The translations under genes and the position numbers were made by a program. The notes beneath the pieces were generated by a model. That model was not told where the DNA came from. It saw nothing but the letters and a program-made list of their open reading frames with translations, and did not search any database. From Cochlodiniinecator piscidefendens (lineage in GTDB: Bacteria; Pseudomonadota; Alphaproteobacteria; Rhodobacterales; Rhodobacteraceae), in NCBI RefSeq assembly GCF_011326755.1, contig NZ_JAAOIE010000009.1, positions 1 through 64,000 on the forward strand: a stretch of 64,000 bases of DNA, given 5' to 3'. Every line of letters begins with the position of its first letter. The first letter of the stretch is position 1. Below, piece by piece: positions 53,335-63,669 of the stretch.

Positions 53335-55374
53335 TTATTCGTCCAACCACCACTGTGATGGGCGGTAAGGGTAGGTCCGGTAGAATTCATAAGATGAAGT
53401 CTGGAAATCCGGGAAGTTATGCAGATTGTTAGAGTGATAAACCGGAGCCGGTGCATTCACTGTCCCAATGAACAGCATTTCACCTGCCATGATTTCAACC
53501 ATCTGCTGTGCAGCCGCTTCAGATTCTGACGTACCTGGTGCGGATGACTGGTAAGTATCCAGCGCTGTTTTCAGCGTTGCAACCCATGCAGGTGGCTCTA
53601 CTCCATTTGCGCCTTCAGAACTGATGTATTCAGCCCAAAGCATACCGGTACGCACATCGAAATACCCATCAAACGGCGGGATCCAAGTTTCGCTATCACC
53701 CAGGATAGACCCGGCTGGCTGACCTTTATTCCACATCCCCACTTCGAGGTTGTTTGCAGATTGCGCTGCGCGGAACTCATCGTCTGTGACCTCTTTAATG
53801 GTGGTTGTAACGCCAACATCGGTCCAGTTTTGCGCGATCAATTCAACGAATTGTGCTGACGTTGGCTGCGTAGAGAACTGCCAATCCAGAACAAATTGTT
53901 CGCCATTTGGAAGGTCACGATCGCCGTCGCCATCCGCATCAACTAGACCGATTTCGTCTAACAATGCGTTTGCCTGATCAGGATCAAATGCCAGCCCATT
54001 GGTGGACCATGCTTCGTCAATATACGCAGGGCGTGGAGAGAACCCGATATACTGCTGAGGCGTGCCCAATCCGAATGAAGCAACTTCATTTAGTTCATCG
54101 CGGTTGATCGCCAATGACATCGCAGTCCGGAACCGTACATCATTAAAGATCGCACGACGATCAAGATCGTTTGCTGTCACGTTGAACGTAATGGTCGGGC
54201 TAGAGATGCTTGGACGAACGTCCAATGTGTAGTTCCCGGCCTCTTGTCCTTCGAGAAGAACAGGTGCTGAATCCAACGCGATTGACTGAGATTTGTAGTC
54301 AACTTCGCCATTCAACAGCTTCAGAATACGAACTTCGGCGTCACCCACATAGGTTTCGTCCATTTCAGAGATATAAGGCAACTGGTTGCCCGCTGTATCC
54401 ACTTGGAAGAAGTACGGGTTAGCAACGTAATGGCGGCCCTCGGTGTTTTCAGACACCAAGATGTGGCTTTCCAATGTTGGCATTGTATCTGCAGGCAGAT
54501 CGGCCAAGTTGTCGCCCGCTGTCAGCATCGGTGACGGCGTATCCATCCAGTCTGAGTTGCCGTAATACGCTTTGATCGCCTCATAGCCGTTTTCATAGCC
54601 TACAGCCTGTGCATTTGCGTCTGCTTGGTCATTCAAAGCCGGGTGGAATTGTTCAAAGAAGTGGCGCGGTTGAAATGGCTGCACATAAGATGACGCAAAG
54701 GTTTCAAGCAAACCGGGCTTTGGTGCCGCAAGGTTGAATTGAACCGTGGTGTCATCAATGGCCAGAACCTCAATCGGTTCACCTCCAGCAAGCGCATAGC
54801 CTTTTGGCTCAGCGATTACGTTGGTGTCCATCATCAGGTTGTCATACCAGAACACAACATCATGCGCGGTGAATGCAGCGCCATCAGACCATTTGTGGCC
54901 TTCGCGTAGGTTGACCGTCAACTGGGTGAAATCATCGTTCCAAGTCCAGCTAGACGCGACATTTGGCACGATGGTTTGCAGATCATCTGAATAGCGAACA
55001 AGGTTCACGTGACGCACAGACAAGAAATCAGATGTGCCAGATTCAGTTGCGTTGGACAAAACATCCAGAACGCCACCGTATTGGCCGACCTCGTCATATG
55101 GCGCAACAACCAGTGGGTTGGCTGGCAGACGATCAGCAACAGCAGCCAAATCGCCATTGCCGCGAATGCGCGCATTCAGATCAGCAATCGCTGGGTTTTG
55201 GGCAAATGTCAGTTCGCAAGATGCGGCAGATTGAAATTCAGCAAGGTCGTATTGCTGTGGATACATTCCACCTGCAACGCCTTGCATATCAGCGACAGTG
55301 ACCGCAGGGCAGCTGGCCATTGCAGCAACGGGAAGCGCTACAAATGCGACTCCGGATAGCAATATACGTTTCAT
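53335..55374 (-). CDS. ABC transporter substrate-binding protein, family 5 (peptide/oligopeptide type)
   Basis: The 679-residue protein starts with a signal peptide (MKRILLSGVAFVALPVAAMA, cleavage before SCPAV) and has the family 5 signature with NLREGHKWSDGAAFTAHDVVFWYDN. It is longer than DppA or OppA (about 535-545 residues); an N-terminal extension of about 100 residues precedes the main domain. ATG 55374 is preceded by GGAGG. It heads the leftward operon and is divergent from the FAD-oxidoreductase operon. Its ligand could be a peptide, a sugar or an opine-like compound. Confidence 0.88.
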   Translation of the reverse strand: MKRILLSGVAFVALPVAAMASCPAVTVADMQGVAGGMYPQQYDLAEFQSAASCELTFAQNPAIADLNARIRGNGDLAAVADRLPANPLVVAPYDEVGQYGGVLDVLSNATESGTSDFLSVRHVNLVRYSDDLQTIVPNVASSWTWNDDFTQLTVNLREGHKWSDGAAFTAHDVVFWYDNLMMDTNVIAEPKGYALAGGEPIEVLAIDDTTVQFNLAAPKPGLLETFASSYVQPFQPRHFFEQFHPALNDQADANAQAVGYENGYEAIKAYYGNSDWMDTPSPMLTAGDNLADLPADTMPTLESHILVSENTEGRHYVANPYFFQVDTAGNQLPYISEMDETYVGDAEVRILKLLNGEVDYKSQSIALDSAPVLLEGQEAGNYTLDVRPSISSPTITFNVTANDLDRRAIFNDVRFRTAMSLAINRDELNEVASFGLGTPQQYIGFSPRPAYIDEAWSTNGLAFDPDQANALLDEIGLVDADGDGDRDLPNGEQFVLDWQFSTQPTSAQFVELIAQNWTDVGVTTTIKEVTDDEFRAAQSANNLEVGMWNKGQPAGSILGDSETWIPPFDGYFDVRTGMLWAEYISSEGANGVEPPAWVATLKTALDTYQSSAPGTSESEAAAQQMVEIMAGEMLFIGTVNAPAPVYHSNNLHNFPDFQTSSYEFYRTYPYRPSQWWLDE

Positions 55375-55690
55375 ATTTCCTCCATTGGACAAGCAGTTCA
55401 TTAAGGGTGCAATGACTCATTTTTGTATATTTTTTGTGACGAGTCCCTGATCTGCTCCCGGTGGCTCCCCCCACGTTCAAGCAAATTCAAAATGCGTATC
55501 CCCTTACAACGGCAATTCTGTAGGAGGTAACTTGACGGCGAAATACACACTCTGTCAATATTTTTGTAATTAATTTTTCAGAGCGAGTACTTTTTGTGAA
55601 TAATTTAACAAACCGTCATAAAATTTGGCGTGCAATTTGATAATTTATGCGTAGCGTTCAATAAAATTAGGTGATTCGGAGGTGAATCGA
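55375..55690. other. 316 bp divergent intergenic region (no gene seen)
   Basis: This AT-rich stretch separates the leftward peptide-transporter operon from the rightward FAD-oxidoreductase operon and should hold both promoters. A TTGACA hexamer lies on the minus strand at 55558-55553. A near-perfect AGGAGG (55522-55527) on the plus strand precedes a TTG-started frame of 13 codons (55532-55573). I see no clear long palindrome. Confidence 0.5.
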
Positions 55691-57064
55691 ATGGCGACTC
55701 TCAAGATTAATGAACCCGCTCGCGAAATTGACGTTATTCATCAAACGGATGTACTGGTTGTTGGCTCTGGTCCCGGTGGTTTACCCGCCGCATTGGCCGC
55801 CGCACGCGCCGGCGTCGAAGTCACCTTGGTTGAACGGTTTGGCTGTTTTGGCGGTAATTTGACCGTTGTGGGTGTCGAAGGCATGCATTGGTATCGCCAC
55901 GAGGACACCATCGAAAGCAACGGCATCGCCCGTGAATTTGAAGAAAGCGCCAAAGAAATGGGCGCGGCTGTTCCCGAAAGCCAATCCTTATCCTACGAAA
56001 TTGACTCCGAAGGGTTCAAATTGGTCGCGGATAAGATGGTTGAGAATGAACCAAACATTCGCCCGATGCTGCACCGCCAATTTGTTGCCCCTATTATGGA
56101 CGGCAACAAAATCACCGGCATCATCACGGAATCCAAAGCGGGCCGCGAAGCGATCCTTGCCAAACGGGTGATTGACGCGACCGGCGACGCAGACGTGGTA
56201 GAACGCGCAGGCGCGCCGACCTTTATGACACCCAAGGAAAACATGATGGCCGCCTCTGTCATGTTCCACGTTGCGGGCGTTGATAAACAGAAATTCATGG
56301 ATGGCATCAAATCCGACCCCCAAACCTACAAAGACTGGGGCGGTGGCGGCGAATGGAACATCGAAACCTCTGGCAAAGAGGACGACATGTTTTCACCTTT
56401 CCTCAAAAAACCATTTGAGCAGGCGATCAAGGACGGGATGATCCCGCCGCATCTCAACACCATCGCGGGCACTTGGGGGGCTGTTCATGACACCGGTGAG
56501 CTGACCTATATGAACCTCATCCACATGGATGATTGCGACGGCACTGACCCCGACAGCCTGACCAAGTATGAAATCGAAGGGCGTCGTCAATCCATGTTGG
56601 CGATTGAGGCCCTGCGCCATTACACCCCCGGCTGCGAAGGCATTCGGTTGCGTAACTTTGGCATGTCGATCGGCATTCGCGACACGCGCAAAGTGGATAC
56701 AGTCTACAACATGACCAGCCATGATGTGCGCGAACAAGCCCGCTTTGACGATAGCATCGGTATTTTTCCGGAATTCATTGATGGGTACGGTATTCTGATC
56801 CTGCCGACGACTGGCCGGTATTTCCAAATTCCATATCGTAACCTGCTGCCCAAAGGCGTTGAAAACCTGTTGGTGTCTGGCCGCGCAACAGGGGGTGATC
56901 GCGACAGCCACGCCGCAACCCGCAATATGGCCTGTTGTGCTGTAACCGGGCAGGGCGCAGGTATCGCCGCCGCGATTTCGGTTAAAACAGATAAACCACT
57001 GGCCGAAGTGAACCCAGCGGACATTCAAAAAGAACTCGAACGCCAAGGCGGTAGACACCACTAA
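55691..57064 (+). CDS. FAD-dependent oxidoreductase (FAD_oxidored family)
   Basis: The 457-residue protein has the FAD-binding motif VLVVGSGPGGLPAALAAARAG near residue 22, an acidic strand end (LVERFGCFGGN) and the late FAD motif VSGRATGGDRDSHAATRNM. The layout fits the FAD_oxidored family (PF12831). ATG 55691 has GGAGG eight bases upstream; a GTG at 55682 is in frame but inside that site. The reaction is not known. Its stop overlaps the EamA start (TAATG), and it faces a peptide-type transporter across a shared regulatory region. Confidence 0.82.
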   Translation: MATLKINEPAREIDVIHQTDVLVVGSGPGGLPAALAAARAGVEVTLVERFGCFGGNLTVVGVEGMHWYRHEDTIESNGIAREFEESAKEMGAAVPESQSLSYEIDSEGFKLVADKMVENEPNIRPMLHRQFVAPIMDGNKITGIITESKAGREAILAKRVIDATGDADVVERAGAPTFMTPKENMMAASVMFHVAGVDKQKFMDGIKSDPQTYKDWGGGGEWNIETSGKEDDMFSPFLKKPFEQAIKDGMIPPHLNTIAGTWGAVHDTGELTYMNLIHMDDCDGTDPDSLTKYEIEGRRQSMLAIEALRHYTPGCEGIRLRNFGMSIGIRDTRKVDTVYNMTSHDVREQARFDDSIGIFPEFIDGYGILILPTTGRYFQIPYRNLLPKGVENLLVSGRATGGDRDSHAATRNMACCAVTGQGAGIAAAISVKTDKPLAEVNPADIQKELERQGGRHH

Positions 57065-57906
57065 TGAGCGCCTTTGCCTTTTCACTGGTGATCAGCGCAG
57101 CAGTGCTGCATGCGATCTGGAATGCCATTGTGAAAAGCGCAGTGGACCGCACAGTGATCCTAGGACTGGTTGCGCTGGGGCAAGTTATCCCCGGCGCAAT
57201 TCTTATCACGATACTGCCTTTCCCCGGATGGGAGGCAATGGCCTATGTCGGGCTGTCTACGGTTATACACTTTGGTTATTTTTTAATGTTGGGGACGGCC
57301 TATCGTCATGGGGATCTAAGCGTTGTCTACGCAATTGCCCGAGGCAGCGCACCGGTTCTGGTGACCCTTTGGGCGCAACTGCTTATTGGGGAGGTTCTGC
57401 CATTTTGGGCATGGATCGGCATTCTTTGCGTGGCTTTGGGCATTTTAACTTTGTCAAAGGATGTTCTTAAGGGCCACGTCAGCAAAATGGCCGTCTGGTC
57501 TGCGCTTGGCACCGGACTTTGTATATCTTCCTATTCAGTGGTTGATGGGATCGGCGTGCGTTTGTCAGCCCATACAATTTCATACGTCGCCTGGGGGGCG
57601 TTTGCCCATATATTCATCACAGGCTTTGTGTTTATCACCCGGTGGGAACGCGTGCGCGCCATTCCCCGCAGCGCCGCGATCAAAGGGCTATTGGGCGGGG
57701 TCGTTTCGATCATTGCTTATGGTCTCGTCTTGCAGGCGAAATACTACGCCCCACTTGGAATGGTCTCAGCTATTCGCGAAAGTTCAGTGATTTTTGCCGC
57801 CCTTATCGGTGTCTTTTTCTTCCATGAACGGCCCATTTCAACTCGGCTCATTGCAGCAACCATCGTGGCTTGCGGGATCGTTTTGATCGGGCTAAACGGC
57901 GCTTAA
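57064..57906 (+). CDS. EamA/DMT family transporter
   Basis: The 280-residue membrane protein has ten hydrophobic segments in two EamA repeats. The first runs from AAVLHAIWNAIVKSAVDR to the end of WAWIGILCVALGILTLSKD; the second ends at FFHERPISTRLIAATIVACGIVLIGLNG. Most relatives export small metabolites, often amino acids, at the inner membrane. It is translationally coupled to the FAD-oxidoreductase gene and may remove a product of its pathway. About 210 bp without a visible gene follow. Confidence 0.85.
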   Translation: MSAFAFSLVISAAVLHAIWNAIVKSAVDRTVILGLVALGQVIPGAILITILPFPGWEAMAYVGLSTVIHFGYFLMLGTAYRHGDLSVVYAIARGSAPVLVTLWAQLLIGEVLPFWAWIGILCVALGILTLSKDVLKGHVSKMAVWSALGTGLCISSYSVVDGIGVRLSAHTISYVAWGAFAHIFITGFVFITRWERVRAIPRSAAIKGLLGGVVSIIAYGLVLQAKYYAPLGMVSAIRESSVIFAALIGVFFFHERPISTRLIAATIVACGIVLIGLNGA

Positions 57907-58116
57907 CCCCCGCAAATAGGGTCTAAGAACGACATTATCGTCGCGAATGGGGCTGTTTTGGCGTCCGTTTCTCTCTTACGCTTTCGCCATGAAGAGTATT
58001 ACGCCACCACGCCTTGATCGGCGCGCAACGGGATGTGACCTCGTTCCTCATTGAGGCAACACGCGCAACAGCGCGCCCCATCCCTGTGACTAAAACTCTG
58101 ATCTGCTGAGACCTTC

Positions 58117-60216
58117 ATGACATCCCAAGCTTTGCGTCTGGCCATTGATATTGGTGGCACCTTTACTGATACCGTTTTGGTAAGCGGCGTTGATACGATC
58201 CTTGCATCGACCAAAACGCTAACCACACACGAAAACCCCGCAGATGGCGCTATGCAAGGCGCGGAACGGGTGATGGAACAAACCGGGCGCACCCTGTCAG
58301 AGGTGACTGGGTTCATTCATGGCACGACGCTTGCGACCAATGCATTGATTGAACGGCGCGGCGCTGTGGTGGCAACGATCACCACCGAAGGGTTTCGCGA
58401 CATTTTGGAAATCGCCTATGAACGGCGCTATTCGCAATATGACATCAATCTGGAAAAACCTGACCTGCTGGTGCCGCGCGATCTGTCTTTGACGGTACGT
58501 GAACGGATGTCGGCCTCAGGCGAAACGCTGATCCCTTTGGATGATGCATCTGTTTGCGCGATGATCACGGAACTGACCGCCAGCGGCGCTACAGCCGTTG
58601 CGATTTGTCTGCTGCATTCCTACGCAAACCCCGCCCACGAACGGGCCTTGCGCGATGCGATCATCGCCAAATGCCCCAATGTCACGGTGTCTATTTCATC
58701 AGACGTCAGCCCGGAGGCTCGTGAATTTGACCGGCTCTGCACCACGGTTGCAAACGCCTATATCCAACCACTGATGGAAACCTACCTTGATCGGTTCGCG
58801 CAGCGTTTTGCCGACGATGGGGTGAGCTGCCCAATCTTGATGATGACCGCAGGCGGTGGTATGTGCACCATTGAAACAGCGGCCCGTTTTCCCATTCGAT
58901 TGGTTGAATCTGGCCCGGCAGGCGGTGCCATCTTGGCCGCGCGTATCGCAGCACGCGCAGGATTGGATGAGGTCCTGTCCTTTGATGTTGGGGGCACCAC
59001 CGCCAAGCTGTGCCTGATCGACAACGCCCGTCCACAAACATCGCGCCAGTTTGAAATTGCCCGCGCCGCCCGGTTTATCAAAGGGTCGGGCATGCCAGTG
59101 CGCATTCCTGTGATTGAAATGATCGAGATCGGCGCTGGCGGCGGATCAATTGCCGGGGTTGATCGGCTGGGCCGCCTGACCGTTGGCCCCCAAAGTGCCG
59201 GATCTGAACCGGGCCCGGTGGCCTTTATGCGCGGCGGAACCGATCCAACGGTGACGGACAGCGATATCACCCTTGGCTATATCGTGCCTGACACCTTTGC
59301 CGAGGGGCATATCCCACTTGACCCAGAAGGTTCAAAAGAGGCTCTAACCCGCGTTATTGGATCGAAATTGGAACTTGATGCAGTCGGGTCTGCTGATGGC
59401 GTCAGCCGTATTGTTGACGAAAGCATGGCCAGCGCCGGACGCATGCATGCTGTCGAAAGCGGTAAGGATCTAGGCGGGCGCACCATGATCGCCTTTGGGG
59501 GCAACGGCCCACTGCACGCAAGCCGCGTCGCGCGCTCTGCTGGCGTGAGCCGGATTGTTATTCCGCCCAATCCAGGCGTTGGCTCTGCCGTTGGTTTTTT
59601 GTTTGCGCCTGTCAGTTTCGAAATCGTGCGCAGCCGATATTCCATGCTCAATACATTGGACGCCGCCGCGATCAACACACTGTTTGATCAGATGATTGCA
59701 GAGGCCCGCGCCGTGGTCGCCCAAGGGGCAGGGGATGCGCCAACCCTCACCCAACGCACCGCCTTTATGCGTTACAATGGTCAGGGTCATGAAATCGAAA
59801 TTGATCTGCCAGATCGCGCGCTCACCCTAGATGACATCGCCCCGCTGACGGCAGCCTTCGAAGAAGAATACCGCAAACAGTTTTCGCGCCCTGTACCGGG
59901 GATGAAGATTGAAATCCTCAACTGGGCCGTGCGGGTTGCAACCCCTGATGGGGACATTCCCCGCGTTCCGCCCGCGCCCAATCTGAACACGATTAAGGCA
60001 ACCGATACCCGCCCCATCACCTGTGATGTGGACGGCACGTTAAAACAAGCCGCCTTTGTGGCGCGTGACAGCCTTGCGCCCGGCGATCATGTTCAGGGGC
60101 CTGCGCTGATTACTGAACCGCAAACCACAACATTGGTCAGTGCCGATTTTTCCGTCCGTGTCGATGGCGCTGGCAACCTGATTTTGATCCAAGACCAAAA
60201 GGGAGACACAGAATGA
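58117..60216 (+). CDS. hyuA: hydantoinase/oxoprolinase subunit A
   Basis: The 699-residue protein opens with the ASKHA-type phosphate motif AIDIGGTFTDTVLV and continues with FIHGTTLATNALIERRGA, GGGMCTIETAARFPIRLVESGPAGG, SFDVGGTTAKLCLID and IAFGGNGPLHASRVA, the usual HyuA segments. The family hydrolyses cyclic imides or lactams such as hydantoin or 5-oxoproline with ATP, with subunit B. It overlaps hyuB by four bases (ATGA). The true ring substrate is not shown; an acetone-carboxylase-like role is less likely because no third subunit is seen. Confidence 0.88.
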   Translation: MTSQALRLAIDIGGTFTDTVLVSGVDTILASTKTLTTHENPADGAMQGAERVMEQTGRTLSEVTGFIHGTTLATNALIERRGAVVATITTEGFRDILEIAYERRYSQYDINLEKPDLLVPRDLSLTVRERMSASGETLIPLDDASVCAMITELTASGATAVAICLLHSYANPAHERALRDAIIAKCPNVTVSISSDVSPEAREFDRLCTTVANAYIQPLMETYLDRFAQRFADDGVSCPILMMTAGGGMCTIETAARFPIRLVESGPAGGAILAARIAARAGLDEVLSFDVGGTTAKLCLIDNARPQTSRQFEIARAARFIKGSGMPVRIPVIEMIEIGAGGGSIAGVDRLGRLTVGPQSAGSEPGPVAFMRGGTDPTVTDSDITLGYIVPDTFAEGHIPLDPEGSKEALTRVIGSKLELDAVGSADGVSRIVDESMASAGRMHAVESGKDLGGRTMIAFGGNGPLHASRVARSAGVSRIVIPPNPGVGSAVGFLFAPVSFEIVRSRYSMLNTLDAAAINTLFDQMIAEARAVVAQGAGDAPTLTQRTAFMRYNGQGHEIEIDLPDRALTLDDIAPLTAAFEEEYRKQFSRPVPGMKIEILNWAVRVATPDGDIPRVPPAPNLNTIKATDTRPITCDVDGTLKQAAFVARDSLAPGDHVQGPALITEPQTTTLVSADFSVRVDGAGNLILIQDQKGDTE

Positions 60217-61862
60217 GCGATCTTTCCCCCGCCCGCCTTCAAGTGATGTGGAACCGCCTGTTGGCGGTGGTCGAAGAACAAGGTCAGACGCTGATCCGCG
60301 CGGCGTTTTCGCCGATCGTGCGCGAATGTGGTGATATTTCCGCCGGTATTTTTGACGCCCAAGGCCGCATGTTGGCCCAAGCCGTCACCGGCACCCCCGG
60401 TCACATCAACACCATGGCCGAAGCGGTACTAACCCTGCGCGAACGCTTTCCTGTGCAGAATATGAAACCGGGCGATATTTACATGACCAATGATCCTTGG
60501 CTTGCCTCGGGTCACCTCAATGATTTTCTGCTGATGATGCCTGCTTTTAAAAACGGCAAAGTTGTTGGCTTTACCTCTTGCACCTCGCATTTGGTGGATT
60601 TGGGCGGTCTGGGCATGGGCCCCGAAGGGTCTGACATCTATGACGAAGGCCTGCTGATCCCGCCTTGTAAGATGGTGGATCAAGGGGAGTTGAACAGCCT
60701 TTTGATGGACATTGTGCGCGCCAATTCCCGCGAACCCATCGCGAATGAGGGCGACATTTACGCGCTGATCGCCTGTTGTGAGGCGGGTGTCACACGTCTG
60801 CTAGGCATGATGGATGAATTCGCCCTAGATGATTTAGAGGCACTTGCAACCTACATCATCGACACGTCGCGCAAGGGTACGCTTGATGCCATCGCAGAGC
60901 TGCCCGAAGGCACCTACAAGAATATGCTGCGCATGGATGGCTACGAAAACGAACTGGAACTGCATGCGACCCTGACCGTCAGCAAAGATCAGCTGTTGGT
61001 GGATTTTGACGGCACGTCTGGCTGTTCACGCAAAGGCATCAACGTGCCGCTGAACTACGCGACGGCCTATACCGTCTTTGCGATGCGCTGCATTGTGGGG
61101 CCAGATATTCCCAACAACGCAGGCTCATTAGAGCCGTTCAAAGTGACGGGGCCAAAGGGATGCATCCTAAACGCCCAACGCCCCGTGCCCGTTGCGATGC
61201 GCCACACATTGGGGCAGGTGACACCGGATCTTGTTCTTGGGTGTTTGCATCAGGCCGTGCCTGACCTTGTCCCGGCAGAGGGGGCATCGTGTATGTTTGA
61301 CCTTCCGATGCGCCACGCCCCAGAAGTGGCGCGCGATGGTGGGCAGGAATTTGCGATTGAGCCAGTCCACAATGGCGGTACCGGTGCACGGCCGCACGCA
61401 GACGGGTTATCCGCCACGGCCTATCCTTCAGGGGTTTATGGCTCCCAAGTGGAAATCACGGAATCCGTTGCCCCCGTCATCATGTGGCGGCGCGAGCTGC
61501 GCCCAGACAGCGGCGGAGCCGGGCAATACCGTGGTGGGTTAGGACAACGGATTGAAATGAGCGCGGCCAATGATGCCCCCTTCATCGTGTTTCTATCGGT
61601 TGAACGCCTGAAATTCCCCGCGTTGGGGCGTATGGGCGGGCAACCCGGCGCACCCGGCCGCATCCGCATTAGAGGCCGCGAAAATGACATTCCGGGCAAA
61701 GGCGAATTGCGTGTCGAAGGGGATGATTACCTGATCTTTGAAACCCCTGGCGGTGGTGGGTTTGGCGCGCCCAACCTGCGTGATCCAGAGGCCTTAAATT
61801 CGGATCTAAAGCGCGGATTAGTAACTGATATAGGCGCCAAAGCATACGAGGAAAACGCATGA
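60213..61862 (+). CDS. hyuB: hydantoinase/oxoprolinase subunit B
   Basis: The 549-residue protein is a HyuB-family subunit. It has LQVMWNRLLAVVEEQGQTLIRAAFSPIVRECGDISAGIFD at the N-terminus, TGTPGHINTM, DIYMTNDPWLASGHLNDF and GVYGSQVEITESVAPV, and it ends with a glycine-rich TPGGGGFGAP. It works with HyuA. It overlaps both neighbours by four bases, so the operon is tightly coupled. Confidence 0.88.
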   Translation: MSDLSPARLQVMWNRLLAVVEEQGQTLIRAAFSPIVRECGDISAGIFDAQGRMLAQAVTGTPGHINTMAEAVLTLRERFPVQNMKPGDIYMTNDPWLASGHLNDFLLMMPAFKNGKVVGFTSCTSHLVDLGGLGMGPEGSDIYDEGLLIPPCKMVDQGELNSLLMDIVRANSREPIANEGDIYALIACCEAGVTRLLGMMDEFALDDLEALATYIIDTSRKGTLDAIAELPEGTYKNMLRMDGYENELELHATLTVSKDQLLVDFDGTSGCSRKGINVPLNYATAYTVFAMRCIVGPDIPNNAGSLEPFKVTGPKGCILNAQRPVPVAMRHTLGQVTPDLVLGCLHQAVPDLVPAEGASCMFDLPMRHAPEVARDGGQEFAIEPVHNGGTGARPHADGLSATAYPSGVYGSQVEITESVAPVIMWRRELRPDSGGAGQYRGGLGQRIEMSAANDAPFIVFLSVERLKFPALGRMGGQPGAPGRIRIRGRENDIPGKGELRVEGDDYLIFETPGGGGFGAPNLRDPEALNSDLKRGLVTDIGAKAYEENA

Positions 61863-62926
61863 TCAAACCTGTTTCTCACGTTGGGGCGATGGCCGCTTAT
61901 GCTTTGGCAGACCTCGGCGGGCCAGACACGATTTCACTGGCCCAAAACGAAAGCGCCTTTCCCGCCAGTCCGGCCGCTATTGCGGCAGGTCGTGCGGTGA
62001 TGGATCAGCTGCCGCTGTATCCTGATCCAGAATGGCCTGAATTACGTGCCGCGATTGCAGATGTTCACGCCCTAGACCCCGCGCGCATTCTGTGTGGTGC
62101 AGGATCAATGGAACTGATCGGCTGTCTAATCCGCGCCTATGCCGGGCCGGGGGATCATGTGCTGGGCACGGATTACGGATACGCTTTTGTGTCCTCCGCC
62201 AGCGCGCAGGTACGGGCTGATTACGTCAAAGCCCGCGAAGTGGACCTGACCGTTTCGATTGACGACATCCTGTCGGCCGTCACCGCAAAAACCAAAATTG
62301 TGTTCCTGTGTAATCCGGGCAATCCGACAGGCACTGTCATCCCAAATGCAGACATCCTGCGCTTGCGTGAAACCCTGCCGGAAAACGTGCTTTTGGTGGT
62401 TGATCAGGCCTATGCAGAGTTTGCAGATGAAGCCCATGACCCGGCTGAGGTTTTCGCGCTGGTCGAACGCGGCGACACCGTTGTTATGCGCACGCTGTCC
62501 AAAGCTTATGGATTGGCCGGTGCACGTGTCGGGTGGGGATATTTCCCAACCGCAATCGGGGGTGAGGTGCGCAAGCTTTTGAACCCGAATAATATCTCGA
62601 TACCGGCCCAAGCCATCGCCACCGCCGCGATGCACGATCAATCCCATATGCGCGATGTGGTCCGCCAAACCGCAGGTATTCGCGATGCGTTTATTCAACA
62701 GGTACGCGCAGCACGTGTTGATACGCCAGACAGCCACACCAACTTTGTTTTGATGCGGTTCAGGGATGTGGACACCGCGCAAAAGATTGACGCGGCTTTG
62801 CGCAAAAATGGGCTGATGATGCGGGGCATGGGGGGCTACAACCTGCCCGATTGCCTACGCGCAACCATATGTTCCGCCCCCATCATGGACCGCGCCGCCG
62901 CCATTATCAAAGAGGCCCTGACATGA
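61859..62926 (+). CDS. class I/II PLP aminotransferase (histidinol-phosphate aminotransferase-like)
   Basis: The 355-residue protein has the fold I aminotransferase landmarks: SLAQNESAFPASPAA, LYPDPEWPELRAAIA, CNPGNPTGT, VVDQAYAEFADEA and the PLP lysine in LSKAYGLAGARVGWG. It resembles HisC and the Cobd-like decarboxylases. No histidine-biosynthesis genes are nearby, so a role in the hydantoinase pathway, transaminating an amino acid released from a cyclic amide, is inferred. It overlaps hyuB and the racemase-like gene by four bases each. Confidence 0.85.
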   Translation: MIKPVSHVGAMAAYALADLGGPDTISLAQNESAFPASPAAIAAGRAVMDQLPLYPDPEWPELRAAIADVHALDPARILCGAGSMELIGCLIRAYAGPGDHVLGTDYGYAFVSSASAQVRADYVKAREVDLTVSIDDILSAVTAKTKIVFLCNPGNPTGTVIPNADILRLRETLPENVLLVVDQAYAEFADEAHDPAEVFALVERGDTVVMRTLSKAYGLAGARVGWGYFPTAIGGEVRKLLNPNNISIPAQAIATAAMHDQSHMRDVVRQTAGIRDAFIQQVRAARVDTPDSHTNFVLMRFRDVDTAQKIDAALRKNGLMMRGMGGYNLPDCLRATICSAPIMDRAAAIIKEALT

Positions 62927-63663
62927 CCCCAGAAACCCGTACACGTGCCAAAATCGGGGTGCTTGTCCCCTTTACCAACACCAATCTAGAACCGGATATG
63001 GAGCTGCTGCGCCCGCCCAATTGTACAGTGCATTTTCAACGCATGGGGGGCTATGACGTTGATGAAATTCCCGGTTCTGATCAAATGGCGGGGCTGGGTG
63101 CCTCTGATATCAGCGGTGATCTTTATCTGCTGTCAGGTGTGCGCCCCGACGTGATTTTATACGGCTGCACCTCAGCCACGTTGACCCACGGGCCAGAGTT
63201 TGACGCAGAGCTTGCAATAAAAATCAAAGCGGGGTCGGGGGCGGTTTCACTAACCGCTGCGGGATCGCTTATTCATGCGATCAAAACGCTTGGCGCGGCC
63301 AAGGTTGGGTTTGCGTCGCCCTATTTGGGGGAAATCAATGTGCAGGCGATGGATTTTCTGCGCATCAATGGCATTGAAACCGTCAATTGCGCGGATATTG
63401 GTCGGCCATTGGGCAACTACGGCCAAGGCGAACTGACCCCGGATGAGGTCTATGCGCTTGCGCTGCAAGCCGATCATCCAGAAGCCGAAGCCATCGTTTT
63501 ATCCTGCACGGATATGCGGTCGGTTGAAGTGATTGAGCGTCTGGAAAACACATTGGGCAAACCTGTCGTGACCTCTAACCAAGCGATGATGTTTAGCCTG
63601 ATGCAGGCCCTTTCCATTGCGCGCCACGACCGGGCACCGGGGCAATTGTTCGATCACCTTTAG
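62923..63663 (+). CDS. Asp/Glu racemase superfamily enzyme, maleate isomerase/AMDase-like
   Basis: The 246-residue protein has the two-cysteine active site of the maleate cis-trans isomerase group: Cys82 in ILYGCTSATLTHG and Cys195 in IVLSCTDMRSVEVI, with GKPVVTSNQAMMF after it. N-terminal VGVLVPFTNTNLEPDM-type residues (IGVLVPFTNTNLEPD) bind the carboxylate. Having both Cys suggests racemisation or isomerisation rather than the one-Cys arylmalonate decarboxylation. In a hydantoinase operon a racemase for the hydantoin or the carbamoyl amino acid is also possible. Start and stop overlaps tie it to the aminotransferase gene. Confidence 0.82.
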   Translation: MTPETRTRAKIGVLVPFTNTNLEPDMELLRPPNCTVHFQRMGGYDVDEIPGSDQMAGLGASDISGDLYLLSGVRPDVILYGCTSATLTHGPEFDAELAIKIKAGSGAVSLTAAGSLIHAIKTLGAAKVGFASPYLGEINVQAMDFLRINGIETVNCADIGRPLGNYGQGELTPDEVYALALQADHPEAEAIVLSCTDMRSVEVIERLENTLGKPVVTSNQAMMFSLMQALSIARHDRAPGQLFDHL

Positions 63664-63669
63664 GGGCGA

